The position numbers were made by a program, and so were the translations under genes. The notes under the pieces were generated by a model. That model searched no databases and was not told the origin of the DNA. It saw only the letters and a program-made list of their open reading frames with translations. Shown here piece by piece: positions 34,800-47,200 of a stretch of DNA of 64,000 nucleotides (its first letter is position 1; each line of letters starts with the position of its first letter). The DNA is from Rhodobacter sp. (GTDB taxonomy: Bacteria; Pseudomonadota; Alphaproteobacteria; Rhodobacterales; Rhodobacteraceae), in assembly GCA_030066215.1 (NCBI GenBank), contig JASJCA010000003.1, positions 1 to 64,000 on the forward strand. The letters run 5' to 3'.

Positions 34800-35264
34800 T
34801 CACGCGCCGGTCAGCGCCGCCTGAATCTCCTCGGTCGCGACGGCGGCACGTATGGTCGCCGGGCGGTCGTGCGGATTGAGATTGGCGACATAGACCGGCG
34901 CCTCGAAGGTCATCGGGGCCAAGACCTCGCCGCTTTCCGGTGCGATGCTGCCCTCGTCCTGGAAGTGACCCGACACTACACCGTAGCGAACCGCATTTTC
35001 TGCGCTGGCATTCACCAGGATCAGCCCGAAGTTGCCCGGTCCGTGTATTCGGGCGACGCCACCGGCGGGGATTTCGACAAACGAGCCCGCTTGAGGTTCG
35101 CTGGCCCCGTCCTGCGGAACGGCGGCGAACGACAACTCCAACCCTGGCACCGCCACGCCGCCTGCCGAGATCAGTGCGGCACAAACCGCGTCGGGGTCGA
35201 TCTGCAACGCTTCGGCGATGCTGAACACCGTGTCGGCGGCCGCGATCCGATAGGTTGTTGTCAT
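34800..35264 (-). CDS. LysM-like domain fused to a beta-sandwich-like domain (last gene of the LysM cluster)
   Basis: I start at 35264 (MTTTYRIAAADTVFSIAEALQIDPDAVCAAL), behind a GGAG site; the track start is 8 codons earlier. Residues 1-50 are one LysM-like unit of the same style as those in the giant protein next door. Residues about 65-154 read 'FVEIPAGGVARIHGPGNFGLILVNASAENAVRYGVVSG ... GEVLAPMTFEAPVYVANLNPHDRPATIRAAV'. This lines up by eye with the small proteins at the other end of the cluster, especially the ending 'MTKFGGAPMVITNVTNPNNPATVQVTL'. No signal peptide. It begins 28 bases after the giant gene, so it is probably co-transcribed. The function is unknown. Confidence 0.75.
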   Translation of the reverse strand: MTTTYRIAAADTVFSIAEALQIDPDAVCAALISAGGVAVPGLELSFAAVPQDGASEPQAGSFVEIPAGGVARIHGPGNFGLILVNASAENAVRYGVVSGHFQDEGSIAPESGEVLAPMTFEAPVYVANLNPHDRPATIRAAVATEEIQAALTGA

Positions 35265-35292
35265 TGGCTGGTCTCCGGACCCCGCCACAGGG

Positions 35293-38200
35293 CTAGGACT
35301 TTGGCGTGATACTGCTGCGCGGTAGTTGGATATTGTTCATTTCAAGCAACGGGATCTGTTGTTCGTCGCCACCGGGCAAGGAGGTATAGAGCGATACGTC
35401 GAAAATCCATATCCCGGTGTTTTGGTCAAGCTTTTGCTGTTCCGCCCAGGCGATTAGTTTCTGCGCCAGGTCGTGCACCAATCCCGGCTTGTCGGGGGCA
35501 AGGTTCGTCGAACTGTCGAACGGGAATGACGGGCGCAGGTAGACCGGCTTGCGGGTGAGAATCTGCTCGCCCTGGTCCCCCGGCGTGGTCTGTGTGCCGG
35601 CGCGGGCGAGATCGAAGCCATAATCCACCGACACCCGGATCTCTCGCGTGATTGCAATGACATTGACCGGCACGCCGGGGAAGAGCAGGCCCTTGAGGTC
35701 TGCGTTGGCCTGGACCAGTGCCAGCACCTCGACCGATTGCGCCGCTGCGATCGCGGCGAGAGTATCGCCGACCGCCACCGTGTGCTCGGGCTTGCCGGGC
35801 ACGCTCATCTTTGTGCCAATCACCAGCAGGTCGGGAATGTCGGCGGCGGCGGCCGCGACGTCCGCCAGCGTGGCTTTGGGCACGGCCGCCGCAACGCTAT
35901 TGAAGGTGTCGCCGGAGTGAATCACGTAGCCGTCGAGCAAGCCGGCGAAGAAATGTGCAAGCCAGTTGGCCAGCGGCCGCGGCGGCGTGAGGCCGGGCAC
36001 CACCGAGGTCATATCGAACGGCTCGCTGTATTTGATCAGCGGGATCGCCTTGTTCGGCATCTGCACGTTGGGGGTGCTGTAGACGAACAGCTCGTTGGTT
36101 GTGCGCCGTGCAAGAAGGGTTGTGTTGCGTTGTACCCGGACACGGCCCCAGATGTTCTGGGTCGAGATGATGTCGAGGTCGGGCACCGTCTTGCTGAACC
36201 CGTCACGGACCTCATTGGACTGTTGCGTCGGGGCCGGGACCGAGGACGCGCGAGGTGCGGGGGGCGCCGCCATCAACGTAGCGCTTTGCGCAAGTGGCGC
36301 GGTCGAGGCGGCGGGCACCAAACCGGCCATGCGGGTTCGGGTCGTCCTGGCGGTTCGGTGTGCGGCATCCGACTTCGCGGTGATCTGTAGATGCCTGCGG
36401 CCCGCCACGTCTGTGCCGCTGCGCAATTCGAATTCCGCGGTTTCAGACACCAGGCCGGGATCTGCTGGACCGCTGTCTTGCGCTTGAGGCCGGGCCAGGG
36501 CCGGGGCCGCCCGCTCGCGCGCACGTTCTGCGGCCTCTTGGTTCTGGAGCGTCCAGGACAGCCACAGTGGCGCGATGTCCTTTGCAAGACCGGCCAAGAC
36601 CCGCAACGCCTGCCACGCGACCTGGGTGTTCGGCAGCGGAAGCGAAATCTCCACGCCTTCGGCAAGCAATCCAGTCAGTTCGCCGGCCGCCTGGCCGATG
36701 GTCCACAAGCTGGCGCCGGTGCTCTTCGAGATCGAGGCGAAGGTATCGCCGGCCTTGACGGTGTAGCTTTGCTGATTGGGCAGCTCGATTTTGGCGCCTT
36801 TGGTCAACAGACCGGTGACCTCGGCATTGACACTGGCGACGTAGCCGGGGCTGGCGCCGGCCGGGCTGCCGAGCGTGCGCAGGGTGTCTCCGGCCGCCGT
36901 CTTGGCCGCCGTCAGGGTCCGCGGCTTGACCGATGTCAGGCGCGACAGATCCGCGCCAAGTGCGGTGGAGATTTCCGAGAATTGTGCCAGCACGTCGGGC
37001 AGCGTCCGGGCGTCGGCCTGCATGGCAAACGGCGTGTTGCCGGGGACGTTGGTCTGCCAGGACGGGATCAAAGTGTCCTGCGCGGCGCGGACATAGGTGT
37101 AGATAAATTCGTAGCTATAGTTGCGGATCTCGGCGAGCGTCGGGTCTTCGCTGGCGGCGGATATCTCGATGCCCGGGCGCACGATCGCCGGCGCGTCGGC
37201 GTTGAGGCAAAGCAGTTGTTCCGGTGTGGTGCCGGTCTTGTCGGCGATGCTGTAGAGCGTGTCACCGGCCTCTACGATGTAAGTCTCGGGAACTGCCATC
37301 ACGTGGCTACGCGGCGACGCAGGCATTTGCCGGGACACCTCTGCCAAGTCCCGTCCGCTGCGCGCCGCCAACGTCTCGACCGTCTCATGCGGTTCTACCG
37401 CGATTTGGGTAACCCGTGGCAGGTCGAGCGATGCACCTTCGGACAACAGGTTGGATGCGGCTTCAACAGCGATGCCGCCGAGCGATTGCGCCACGCGCCC
37501 CAGCGTATCGCCGGGTTGGGTGCGGTAGCTGTCGACGGTCGGTTTGGTGTCTTGGCTGACCATCGAGGGCGGGACCGGGTAGGCGCGTAGCGGGATCGGC
37601 ACGTCGACCGTGCCGATCTCGGCTGCGGCGTGGGCGCCGGGCGTGTCCTGCGGCGGGATGATATAGCTTAGCCATTGCGACGCCTGATAGCCCTCGGCCC
37701 AGGGCAGGTCCTGCACGTCGTATTCAAGCTGATTGACCTGATAGCTGAGGTCGATGCTGAGGTTCTTGAACGCCGTGTTCGAGGCCGAGGTGAAGAGCAC
37801 GTTCAGCGAAGACGGGCCGTCGGGGCCGGACGAGTCGTAGAGCTCGATCTTGGCGTCTGAGAGGGTGAATCCGGGTACCCGGGTCAGGAAGCTGACCGGT
37901 ACGCCGGGCGACACCAGGTCGGCCACATATAGCTGGGTCTTGACGATCCACTCCGGTGTCACGCCATCCCAACGGGGTGTCGGCTTGGCGATGGCCTCTG
38001 CGATCGTGGCCAGCGTGTCGTCCGGCGCGATGGTGTGATGGCGGACGTTGGCTCTGCCCGGCAACCCGATCACGGCGCCGACCCGCAAGAGCTTGGTCGA
38101 GCTCGCCGTGTCCCAGTCGTCGATTAAGGCCTTCAGCGCGATGCCGAGCAAGTCGGCAATGGATTGCAGCGTGTCGCCAAGGCGGGTGGTGTAGGTCCCG

Positions 38201-41200
38201 GACCCGTTAGCCTTTTCTGTGATGACCACTCCATTCATCAGCACATCGCTGCGGTGCGATATGGCTTTGGCAAGGTCGAACGACGAGGCTCCGCCGGTGT
38301 TCTGCACGATCTTGTCGATGCTGTCGCCTTCGGCAATCGTGTAGGGCTTGTGGACGTCGATCGTGACCGGTCCGCCGCCATGCTGTTCGCTGACCGATTT
38401 GAACAGGCCCTTCACCGCGGCATTCATTTCCGCAAAGGTGGCGACCGCGTCATCCTGCTCGGCGCTGTCGGTCTGGGCGAGGCTGAGATAGTCGATCACC
38501 GTGTCCAGCGTGTCGTCGCTGGCGACGCTGTAGGACCGGGTGACGAGGTTGAGTTGCGCGCCTTCATGCAGCAGGCCCTCGGTATCCTTCAACGCATCGA
38601 CCAGTCCGGTCACGTCGGTCCGCATGTGGATCGCCAGCGTGCTCAGGGTGTCGCTGGGAAGGATCGTGTAAGCGGGCACCGGGATTTTCACCCCAGCGGT
38701 CAAGAGGTCGGACACCACAGCCGCGTCGGCCCCAAGTGCCTGCACATTGATCTTTAGCGCCGCGGCGATGCCGGCGAAGGTGTCGCCCGCCTTGGTCGTG
38801 TAGGTTGACCCGTTGGACAACGCGATCGCAATGCCCGAGGCTAAGAGGCCTTTCACACTGGCCGCACCTTCGGCGACATTGCCGGGCGTGTTGCTATAGA
38901 GCGCGGCGATCGACGCCAACGTATCGCCCGCAGTCACCGTGTAGCTGCCGACCCCGGGCACCGGCAGCCCCGGCGTCAGGATATAGGCATAATCGGACGC
39001 AACGCGGCCCAGGACCGAGACGGGTGCCTTGAACTTCGTCTTGGCAACCGCGGCAAGCGTGGCTTTGGCCGGGATCTCGTAGGTGCTGCCGACCGGCTGA
39101 CCGAAGAACCGCGGCGACGTGCCCTTTCGCCAGGTCGCGGGCGCCGTTACCTGCACGGGAAGCTGGATGATCGTGTCGACTTCGTAGGCTGTCGACAGCT
39201 GGATCAGCAGGCGCTGATAGAGCGCCTCGCGCGCGGCGTCGAGATTGGCCGGGGTGGCGGCCGCCGCATCCCCGGCGGGATCGAGCACCTCGATGACGGC
39301 ATTGCGGATCGCGCGCGCGATGCCGTTCTTGGCGTTGACCAAAGTCAGGTAGGCGTCGGGATCGAGGCTATAGGCCGGCACTGCGTAATCCGCCGAGAGC
39401 GCCAGGTCGAGGGCTGCCAGGAATTCCCGTCCCCAGGTGTCGAGGTCGATGCCCGAAAAGCTTTTCGGCACTGCCGGGCCAAGACCTTGCCCGGTGATGT
39501 AGGGCTGTATCGGGATCGGGCTTTCGGAATGCCAAAGCGTGCGCTGCAGAGGCGGCGGAGCGAAGAAGTGCGGCGAGCTGCCTTCGATCGAGTAATCGAA
39601 ATCCTTGGTCTGGTTCTGCACGGCATAGAGCGTGTCGCGCGCCGCATCGCCGCTAGAGGCTCCCGTCTGGCTCGATCCGTTGGCGAGCTTCAGATCGGGA
39701 TGGAAAGCAGCCTCGAAATCCTTGGCGAATTGCTGTGCGCCGCTCATCGGTTCGTTGCCCTGCACCGAGTCCGGGGAGATGTCTGCGCGCAGCGGACTGT
39801 CGGCGCTGACCACGCCCGGCACGTTGATCATGCGCGGGTTCACCAGCTTTGCGTCGCGAGAGATGCGCACCGTTGCGTCGACCTCGAAGATGACGCCTGG
39901 GTAGTCGGCCAGCGTGGCCGGAACATCGACCGCGTTTTGCAGTGCCTTCGGCGGCAGCACCACCAGGGCCTTCGCTGTGAGCAATCCTTTGACGGCCTTG
40001 TTCTGTTCCGCCACGTCGGCGGCGGTGACCGAAATTCTGGGCGTGTCGGGAGTGGCCGCGCGCCACTTGTCGATCTGGGTCTGGAACCGTGCCGTAATCG
40101 TGCTGAGAGTATCGTTGGTCGCGCTGGTTTCGCTGAAAGTTTGATCCTTGGCAGGGGGCGGAAGCGAGGTCTTGTAGGAGAGTTTGACGCCGGCCGCGAC
40201 CAGGGCCTTGAGGTCTTGGTTCGCCATCGCCAAGTCGCTGACCGGGCGTCCGGTTTCCGTCGATAAGGCGGCAAGGCTGCCGTCTTCGGGCACCGGACCG
40301 GTGGCGGTGGTGTCTTTGCCCATCGCAACGTGGCGCGGGATATTCAGCGACTTGCCGGAATTGAAGATCTTGGCGTCGGGGTTGGTGCGCCCGATATCCT
40401 CGACACTGATCTGATGTGTCTTGGCGATCGACTCGAATGTGTCGCCCACTTCGATCGCGTAGGGTTTGGTTGCGAGATCCAGCGCGCTATCAGATGGGAA
40501 CAGGTTGGCGACCGCGGCATTGCTGTCGGCCAGCGTCTTGATGTTCAGCCCAAGTGCCGTTGTGATCTTGCCGAGGCTATCACCTTTTTGGGTCGTGTAG
40601 CGCGCCGCGACGTGCGCGCCGGTGGTCAGCAGGCCGGTCGCGGTGGCGTTGGCCTCGGCCAGATCTCCGGGGGTGGTCCGATACGCCGCCGCGAGAGTTT
40701 CGAGCGTGGCATTTGCCCCGACCTCCGCCCGCGCGCCAGAGGGAAGTTGCGCCCCAGCGCCAGGCTGCAGGATCTGTGCCGTCGCATTGTCCTGGACAAT
40801 CTTGAGAACCGGCGTTCCGTATTCCTGCGCCAAGTTCGCCAGCGTATCGCCGATTTGGATGGTGCGCTCTTCGCCGCCGATTGCGACTTTCGCGCCGGCG
40901 ATCAGCAGACCCCTCGTATTGGCACTGGCCTCGGCGAACCGCGCCAGCAGCACGCCTGCGGCATCGGCGACGGACTGGAAGCTGTCTTGATAGGCAACCG
41001 GCCAACTGGCGCCCTCGGGCAAAGCCACGCGGGCCTTCGGGCGGAAAATCCCGGGCGTCTGGCTGTTGGCCCCGGCGAGGTCGGACGCCGCGCGGCCGAA
41101 ATGCTTGGCCACGGTGTCGAAGGTGTCGGTGGCCTTGATCGCATAGTCGGACGGGATGGTGATCGCCGTGCCGACAGTCAGCAAGCCTTTGAGCGCAGCC

Positions 41201-44200
41201 ATGGCATTCGCCACCACTGTCACCGGCTGCTCGTTGACGTTCGATACCGTGCGGATGCTGTCTCCCTCGGCGATCTGGTAGGCATTCACCGTCGGAACGA
41301 CGATGCCGATATTCGGCGCGATCAGGTCTTTCTGCTCGGCCGTGGCGGCGGCGATGTCGGTCAGCGGCTTGCCAGACAGCTGCGCCAGAACCGCGAATGT
41401 GAAACCCGGTTTGATGTCATAGCTCTTGCCGTCGATCACCACCTTCTCGCCCGGCGTCAATAGGTTGGCGCGCTCGGCATTTGCGGCGACCAGGCCGTCG
41501 ACGGTTATACTCTGGGACTGGAACCTTTGGGCGATCGTCTCAAGCGTGTCGCCCGGCGAGGTCACGGCGTTCGTCGGAGCCGGCAGTTGGACGATCGCGT
41601 CCGGGGTCAGTAGCCCGGCGACCTCGACATTGGTGAACGCGATTTGCTGAACAGTGCGACCGGCGGCCTTTGCGATGCTGGCCAGAGTATCGTCCTTGGC
41701 AACCGTGTAGGGCGCACCGACGGCGAGGACCACGCCGGGCTCAAGCGTGACGTCGGCATTTCGCCGTGCGACGGTTTCGGGATCGGTTGGGCCTCCCCAG
41801 TCTTTCGGCAGGCCGGCAGCGATCTTGCCTAGGGTGTCGTTGATCACCGTCGAATAGAGGTACCGAAGTGTCAGGTTCTGATTGAGCTTCAACAGGTTCT
41901 GGCAGCTCTCTTGCCCCACCGGACAGTTGCGGTTGGCCGAAGCAACGTCGCCCAGATCCACCGCCCAATCCTTGACGATTGCGCCCATGGTGGTGTCATT
42001 GGTGGTCTTGACCGTTACCTGGGTCATCGCGGCGACAGTGCCGAGATAGGCGTAGGCCGAGGCCGCCCATTCGGCGAACTGACTTGCGGTCAGGGGGTGT
42101 GCCTTGCCGCCGTCGACGGTGGTCGAGGCGGTGATGGTCACGTCGTCCTGCGCGACCTGGAAATAGATCTCGGCGTAGCGCTTGCGATGCCCCTCGGCCA
42201 ATTGCGCCGAGCCCGCGAAACTGTCGCCGGGTGGCGGTATGTATTGCGCAGCGTCGAAGGCGACGTCGACATGCATTGTGGGAGCCTCGTCGGACTTCGC
42301 CGGCGCCGCGAAAGCATAGGTGGTCACGACCGCGGGCCAGTTGGCCAGGGCAATCAGCTCGTCCTGGTAGAGCACCTCGGACGACATCGTCTCGCCGTCG
42401 CCAGCAAGGAACCGGTTCCCGAACATGTCCTGGAACTGGATCGAGAACTCCACCGTCTTGTCGATCGCGGCGTAGGGATCCTGACCGGGCACCTTGCGGC
42501 CGACCGGCTGCACCGTGGCGAAGCGCGCGATGGCGAGCTGCCGGTTGTAGGTCCAAGGCGGGGCGATGCCGCCGGCCTGGGTGTCGTGGTTCGACTCGCC
42601 CTGGTCTTGGGTGGTCGGCCCGGCGGGCAGGCCCTCTGGGCTCTGCTCGAAATCGTCGTTCGCCACCAAGCGATAACCGACCAGGTTGTAGAGCACCTCG
42701 AGCTGTGTCGCGGCATTCTCTTGCGCGGTCAGTGCCTCGGCCCGGACCTTGTCGTTGGTCGCGTCCTCGTCGGGGTCCGCGCGCAGCATCCGGAAGCCCG
42801 CCGCGCCCGCCAGCACCGTGGGCGAGCGTTCTAGCCAGGTCGGGTAAATCTGGATCAGCGCGCCGCCGTGCAACAGACCCGCCTGCTGCGCCACCGCGTC
42901 GATGACCACGGCGATCAGCTTGCCGGTGGCCAGGGCGACGGCCAGGAGGTCGTCCCCGACATTGACGGTATAGCTCGCGCCGTCGGCGGTGATCGTCTGG
43001 CCGGGAATCAGCAGGTTCTGCGTCGTCGCGTTGGCCAGCCCCAAGGCCTGCACCGACACGCCCAGCTTTGCGGCGGTCGAGGCCAGCGTCGCCGTATCGC
43101 CGATCGGGCATTCCGGCGGCACGACCAAAAGCGAGGCCTTGGCGTTGGCGATGTTCTGGGTGACCAGCGCCACGTTGTGGAACGGCCGGACCGGAATCGT
43201 CGAGGTGGCGCCGGCGGTTTCGGTGACGGTGATCAGCAGCGTGATCTCGGCGGTCGGGTCCTGGCCGAAGACCTCGTCAGGCAGGCCTTTGCCATTCTTT
43301 CCAGCGGTCTTGTAATAGAGGTAGTAGCCGCCGGTATTGGTGATGCTGGCTTCCCAAAGGAGTTTGAGGAAATCATCGGCCGAGGCCGGCGCCATCGTCG
43401 CCGCCGCGGTCACGCTTTGATCTGTTTCCTCATCGTTCGGCCCCGCCGCCATAAACGTGGGCGCGACGGGCGGATTTGTGCGCGTCGAGAGGTTGGCCTT
43501 CAAGAGCCAAATCTCGTCACGCTGGATGGTGTCCGACCGCAATCCCGGCGACGTAGTGCCGGGGTTTTCCGGGTAGAGCAGGTCGATCGTGAGAGTGGCG
43601 CCGCGGCCGCCGTCCATGACATAGTCAAGCAGGTGTTGCAGATCGTGGATCGCCACCTCGTCAGTGCCGTAGACCTCGTAGGTTGACTGCAGGAAAGCGT
43701 CAGGGATTGCAGGATCGGTCGCGCGTCGCAGTCCGAATTTGATCTGCGTGGCCCAGCCGAATTCGGTGAGTTGCTCGGTCTCAGTCGGGGACGAGGGTGT
43801 CCGGCGGCTGGCGACCTCGAGATTCAGCCAGATGGGCGCACCATAGGCATAGGCCAGGCTCGACAGCGTATCGTTCTCACGCACTTGCTGCTGGCCGCCC
43901 TTGGGCAGCGTAACGACGGTCCGCGGGATGAGAAGGCCGGCGATATCTGCCGCAGCGTCGGCCAGCGTTGCCAGGGTCAGGCCTGGATTGCCATCGACGA
44001 TCTTCTGGAAGGTGTCGCCGGCTTGAGTGGTGTAACTGCCGCCGCTCGGCAATGCGATCGGAATACCGGGGGCCAACAGGCCCTCGAGGGTGGCGTTCAC
44101 CGCGACCAGTTCGTCCACCCATGCGCCCGGCGTCGCATTCACCGCCTGCCGCAGTGCCGGCGGGAACGGGTAAAGCCGTGGCTGGCCGGCGGCAGGTGCC

Positions 44201-47200
44201 TCCGCCTTCGCCTCGGCCTCGTCCTCGAGATTTAGCGCCTTGCAGGCGCCGTCGGGGTCGTGGATGTAGGCCGGCGGCACCGGCGCCGACCAGTCCACCG
44301 GCTGGCCGAGCGCAAAGCGCTTCGGCGCCACGGCATAGGGCGGCAGGGCGGTCTTGGCCAGGACATGCGGGTTGATCGGATCGGCCTCGCCCAGCTGCGT
44401 CCACAGCTTGGTGATGGCCCCCGCCTCGTCGTGGGTCAGGTCGATGGCCAGGCTGTCGCCACCGCCCGCAAAGCTCACGAAGCCGTCCGGCGGGGTGGCC
44501 GTGCTGAAGGTGAAGGTCACCGGGCCGGCCGTCGCAGGGTCCGTCGGCGCCATCCATTGCTGCCCCAGGATGGAATACATCGGATAGAGCGTTAGGGCCG
44601 ATGCGTCTTGGCTGTCGTCGCGGAGCCCGGCGGCGGTCAGGCCGCTGTCGTGGATTTCCTCTGGTGTCGGCAGCCGCAGCCCGTGCAGCATGAATCGCGC
44701 CAGCGATCCAGACGACGCGTCGAACCGCCCGCTGTCCTGCAATTCGCTGTCCAGCACGCTTCGCTGCAGGATCTGCGCATCCGGAACGATCATCGGCCCG
44801 AAGGTGACCCCCGCACCCTGGTTCACCAGCACCAGGCGGTCGAGGGAAAGTCCGTAGGTGCCGGCGATGCTGGCAGGGGTGTCGCCGTCGGCCACTTTGT
44901 GATGCACCACCGGCAGCGCGACCTGCGCCTGGGTCATCAACAACGCCTTGTTTTTCAATGCATTCTCGGTCAGTACCGCATCGAGTTCGACCGAGAAGAA
45001 GTCGGCGATTCCCCGCAACGTGTCGCCGCTTTGTACGGTGTATTTCAGGTTGTCCGGCAAGTTGATCTCGTAGCCTACGGGCAACGGCGCGGCCAGGGTC
45101 TTGCTCCAATCCTTGGCGGGCGGCGCCGGCGGGAAGCAGGGTACGACATTGCGGTTGACGTCGACCAGATCGGAGCCGGCGGTGTTGAACATCGCAGCGA
45201 TCGAGGCCAGCGTGTCGGAGGCGCCGATGATGTAGCGGCCGCCAGACACCTTGAGGGTGGCGCCGGGCTCGAGGAACCCGGGCTGCAGGCGCGCCGAGGT
45301 TGCAACGGCGACCGGGTCGAGCCCGAACCGCCCGGCAAAGTCGGTGAGGCTTTCGCCCGACCGAACCTGTGCTGTCAGTCCGAATTCGATTTTGGTCCCG
45401 ACCGTCAAGTTCAGGGCGGCGGCATTGCCCGGCTGGCCGACGATATTGGCCAGGCTCGTACCCAGGGTTCGCGCGATCGCTTGCGGGCTTTCCGACGTAT
45501 TACCGCTGCCACGCACCGTGTACCTGACAGGCATGTCGAAGCTAAGAAGCGTGCCGGGGACCACCAGGCAGGTCTGGGTCGCAATCGCGTCGGCCAGCGC
45601 TGCGGCGGTGATCCCGTGAGTCTTGGCGATCGAGTCAAGCGAGTCGCTCGGCTGGGTGAGGTAGGCCGTGGTGTCCTTGGCCGGCACCTGAATGGTGACG
45701 TAGGGGTGCAGCAGGCCCTCGATCGGCGCCATCGCGGCATAGACCTGATCCTTCGGCAGGCCCAGCTCGGTCACCGTCGACGCGATAGTGGCGTCGAGCG
45801 CGATGGCGGCGCGGGCGCCGGTCACAGTGATCTGGTCGCCCTGGGTCAGCACCCCGGTCCGGTCCTTGAATGCCTGCGCCACCAGAAGCGGCGTGGTCTG
45901 CAGCCGCGCGGCGAAGTCGCGCAGGGTGTCGCCGGTGATCACCGCGGCGGTGTGTTCGACGATCTCGAGGTTTGAGTCTTTCGCGAAGAAACCCTTGGTG
46001 TCGTGGTTGGCAGTGGCGATGCGGGCGACGGCGATCTCGGGCGTGACCGGGACTTGCAGCGCCTCGAGGCTGTCGATGCTGTCGCCGTCCTGGGTGACGT
46101 AGGTCTTTTCGTCGAGTAGGAAGATTTCGACGCCGGGCGCGACGACCGGGCGCTTGCCGAGCACGCCCTCGACCGCCTCGACAGTGACGCCCAAGGCCTC
46201 GGCGATGCTCGACAGGTCGTCATCCGCGCCCACGGTGATTGGCTGGCCCGAGCCGATGGCGATCTGGGTGTCCTTCTTGATCAGGCCCGGCACGAATTCG
46301 TTCATCCGTCCAACGCTCAGATCGCTCAGGCCGAACTGCGCAGCGATCTCGGCCAGGGTCTGCCCGGACGCCGGCGTGTAGGTGTACTCGCGATAGAGGT
46401 CGATGGCGTCCTGCACGACCTGGCGCAACACGACCACGAAGAAATCGGTGAACATGTCCGCGGCGATCGAATCCGGCACCGTTCCGGCGGCAGTTAGCGA
46501 TGTCGCCAAGGGCGGTTCGCTGCCGTCGTTCGGGCCCGGCTGGCTGGGCGCGGCGAGCTTCTCGAAATAGGCGGCGATGAAGGCGCGGTATTCGGCGTCC
46601 GACTGGTAAGGCTCGGTGGCGTAGTCGACCGATTTGGTCCCGGCGGAGCTCACCGCCAGATAGGGCAGCATCGGAAACACGCCGAATTGCGGGTTCTGCG
46701 GCGCCGCCGGCATCTTGTCGAGCACGAAGTCGACCGACTGAGCCTTGAGGAAGGTCACGATGGTGGCCAACTCGATCGGCTTGGTGTCGTCGGTCAGGTG
46801 CTGATAGATCGCGTGCAGGTCGGCCAGCGGCACCTCGGTCGGCAGGGCGAGGCGCGACATACCGGCCGGCACCTGTTCTTTGAGGTGGTTGAGCGCCTTC
46901 AGCGACCAGTCGAAGGCCGCCCGCGCCAGCCGCTCGAAGGGCGACATCAGACCCTTGGACGTCGCGCCCAGCGTGGCGCCCGACGGCACCGTCGTCGTGC
47001 CGCCGCTCAGGGTCGTCGTGCCCTCGGGCAGCGTCATCGCCTCGCCCTGATGCAACGGCACATCGTTGTTTTGGAAGTAATCGGCAAGCCCGGCGACGGT
47101 GAGCTTCAGGTTCGGATCGGCGACGTTGAGCGCGTCGGTGACGGACTGGAACGTGTCGGTGTCCGTGATGGTGTGTTTGGCCGAGGGGAACGCGATCTCG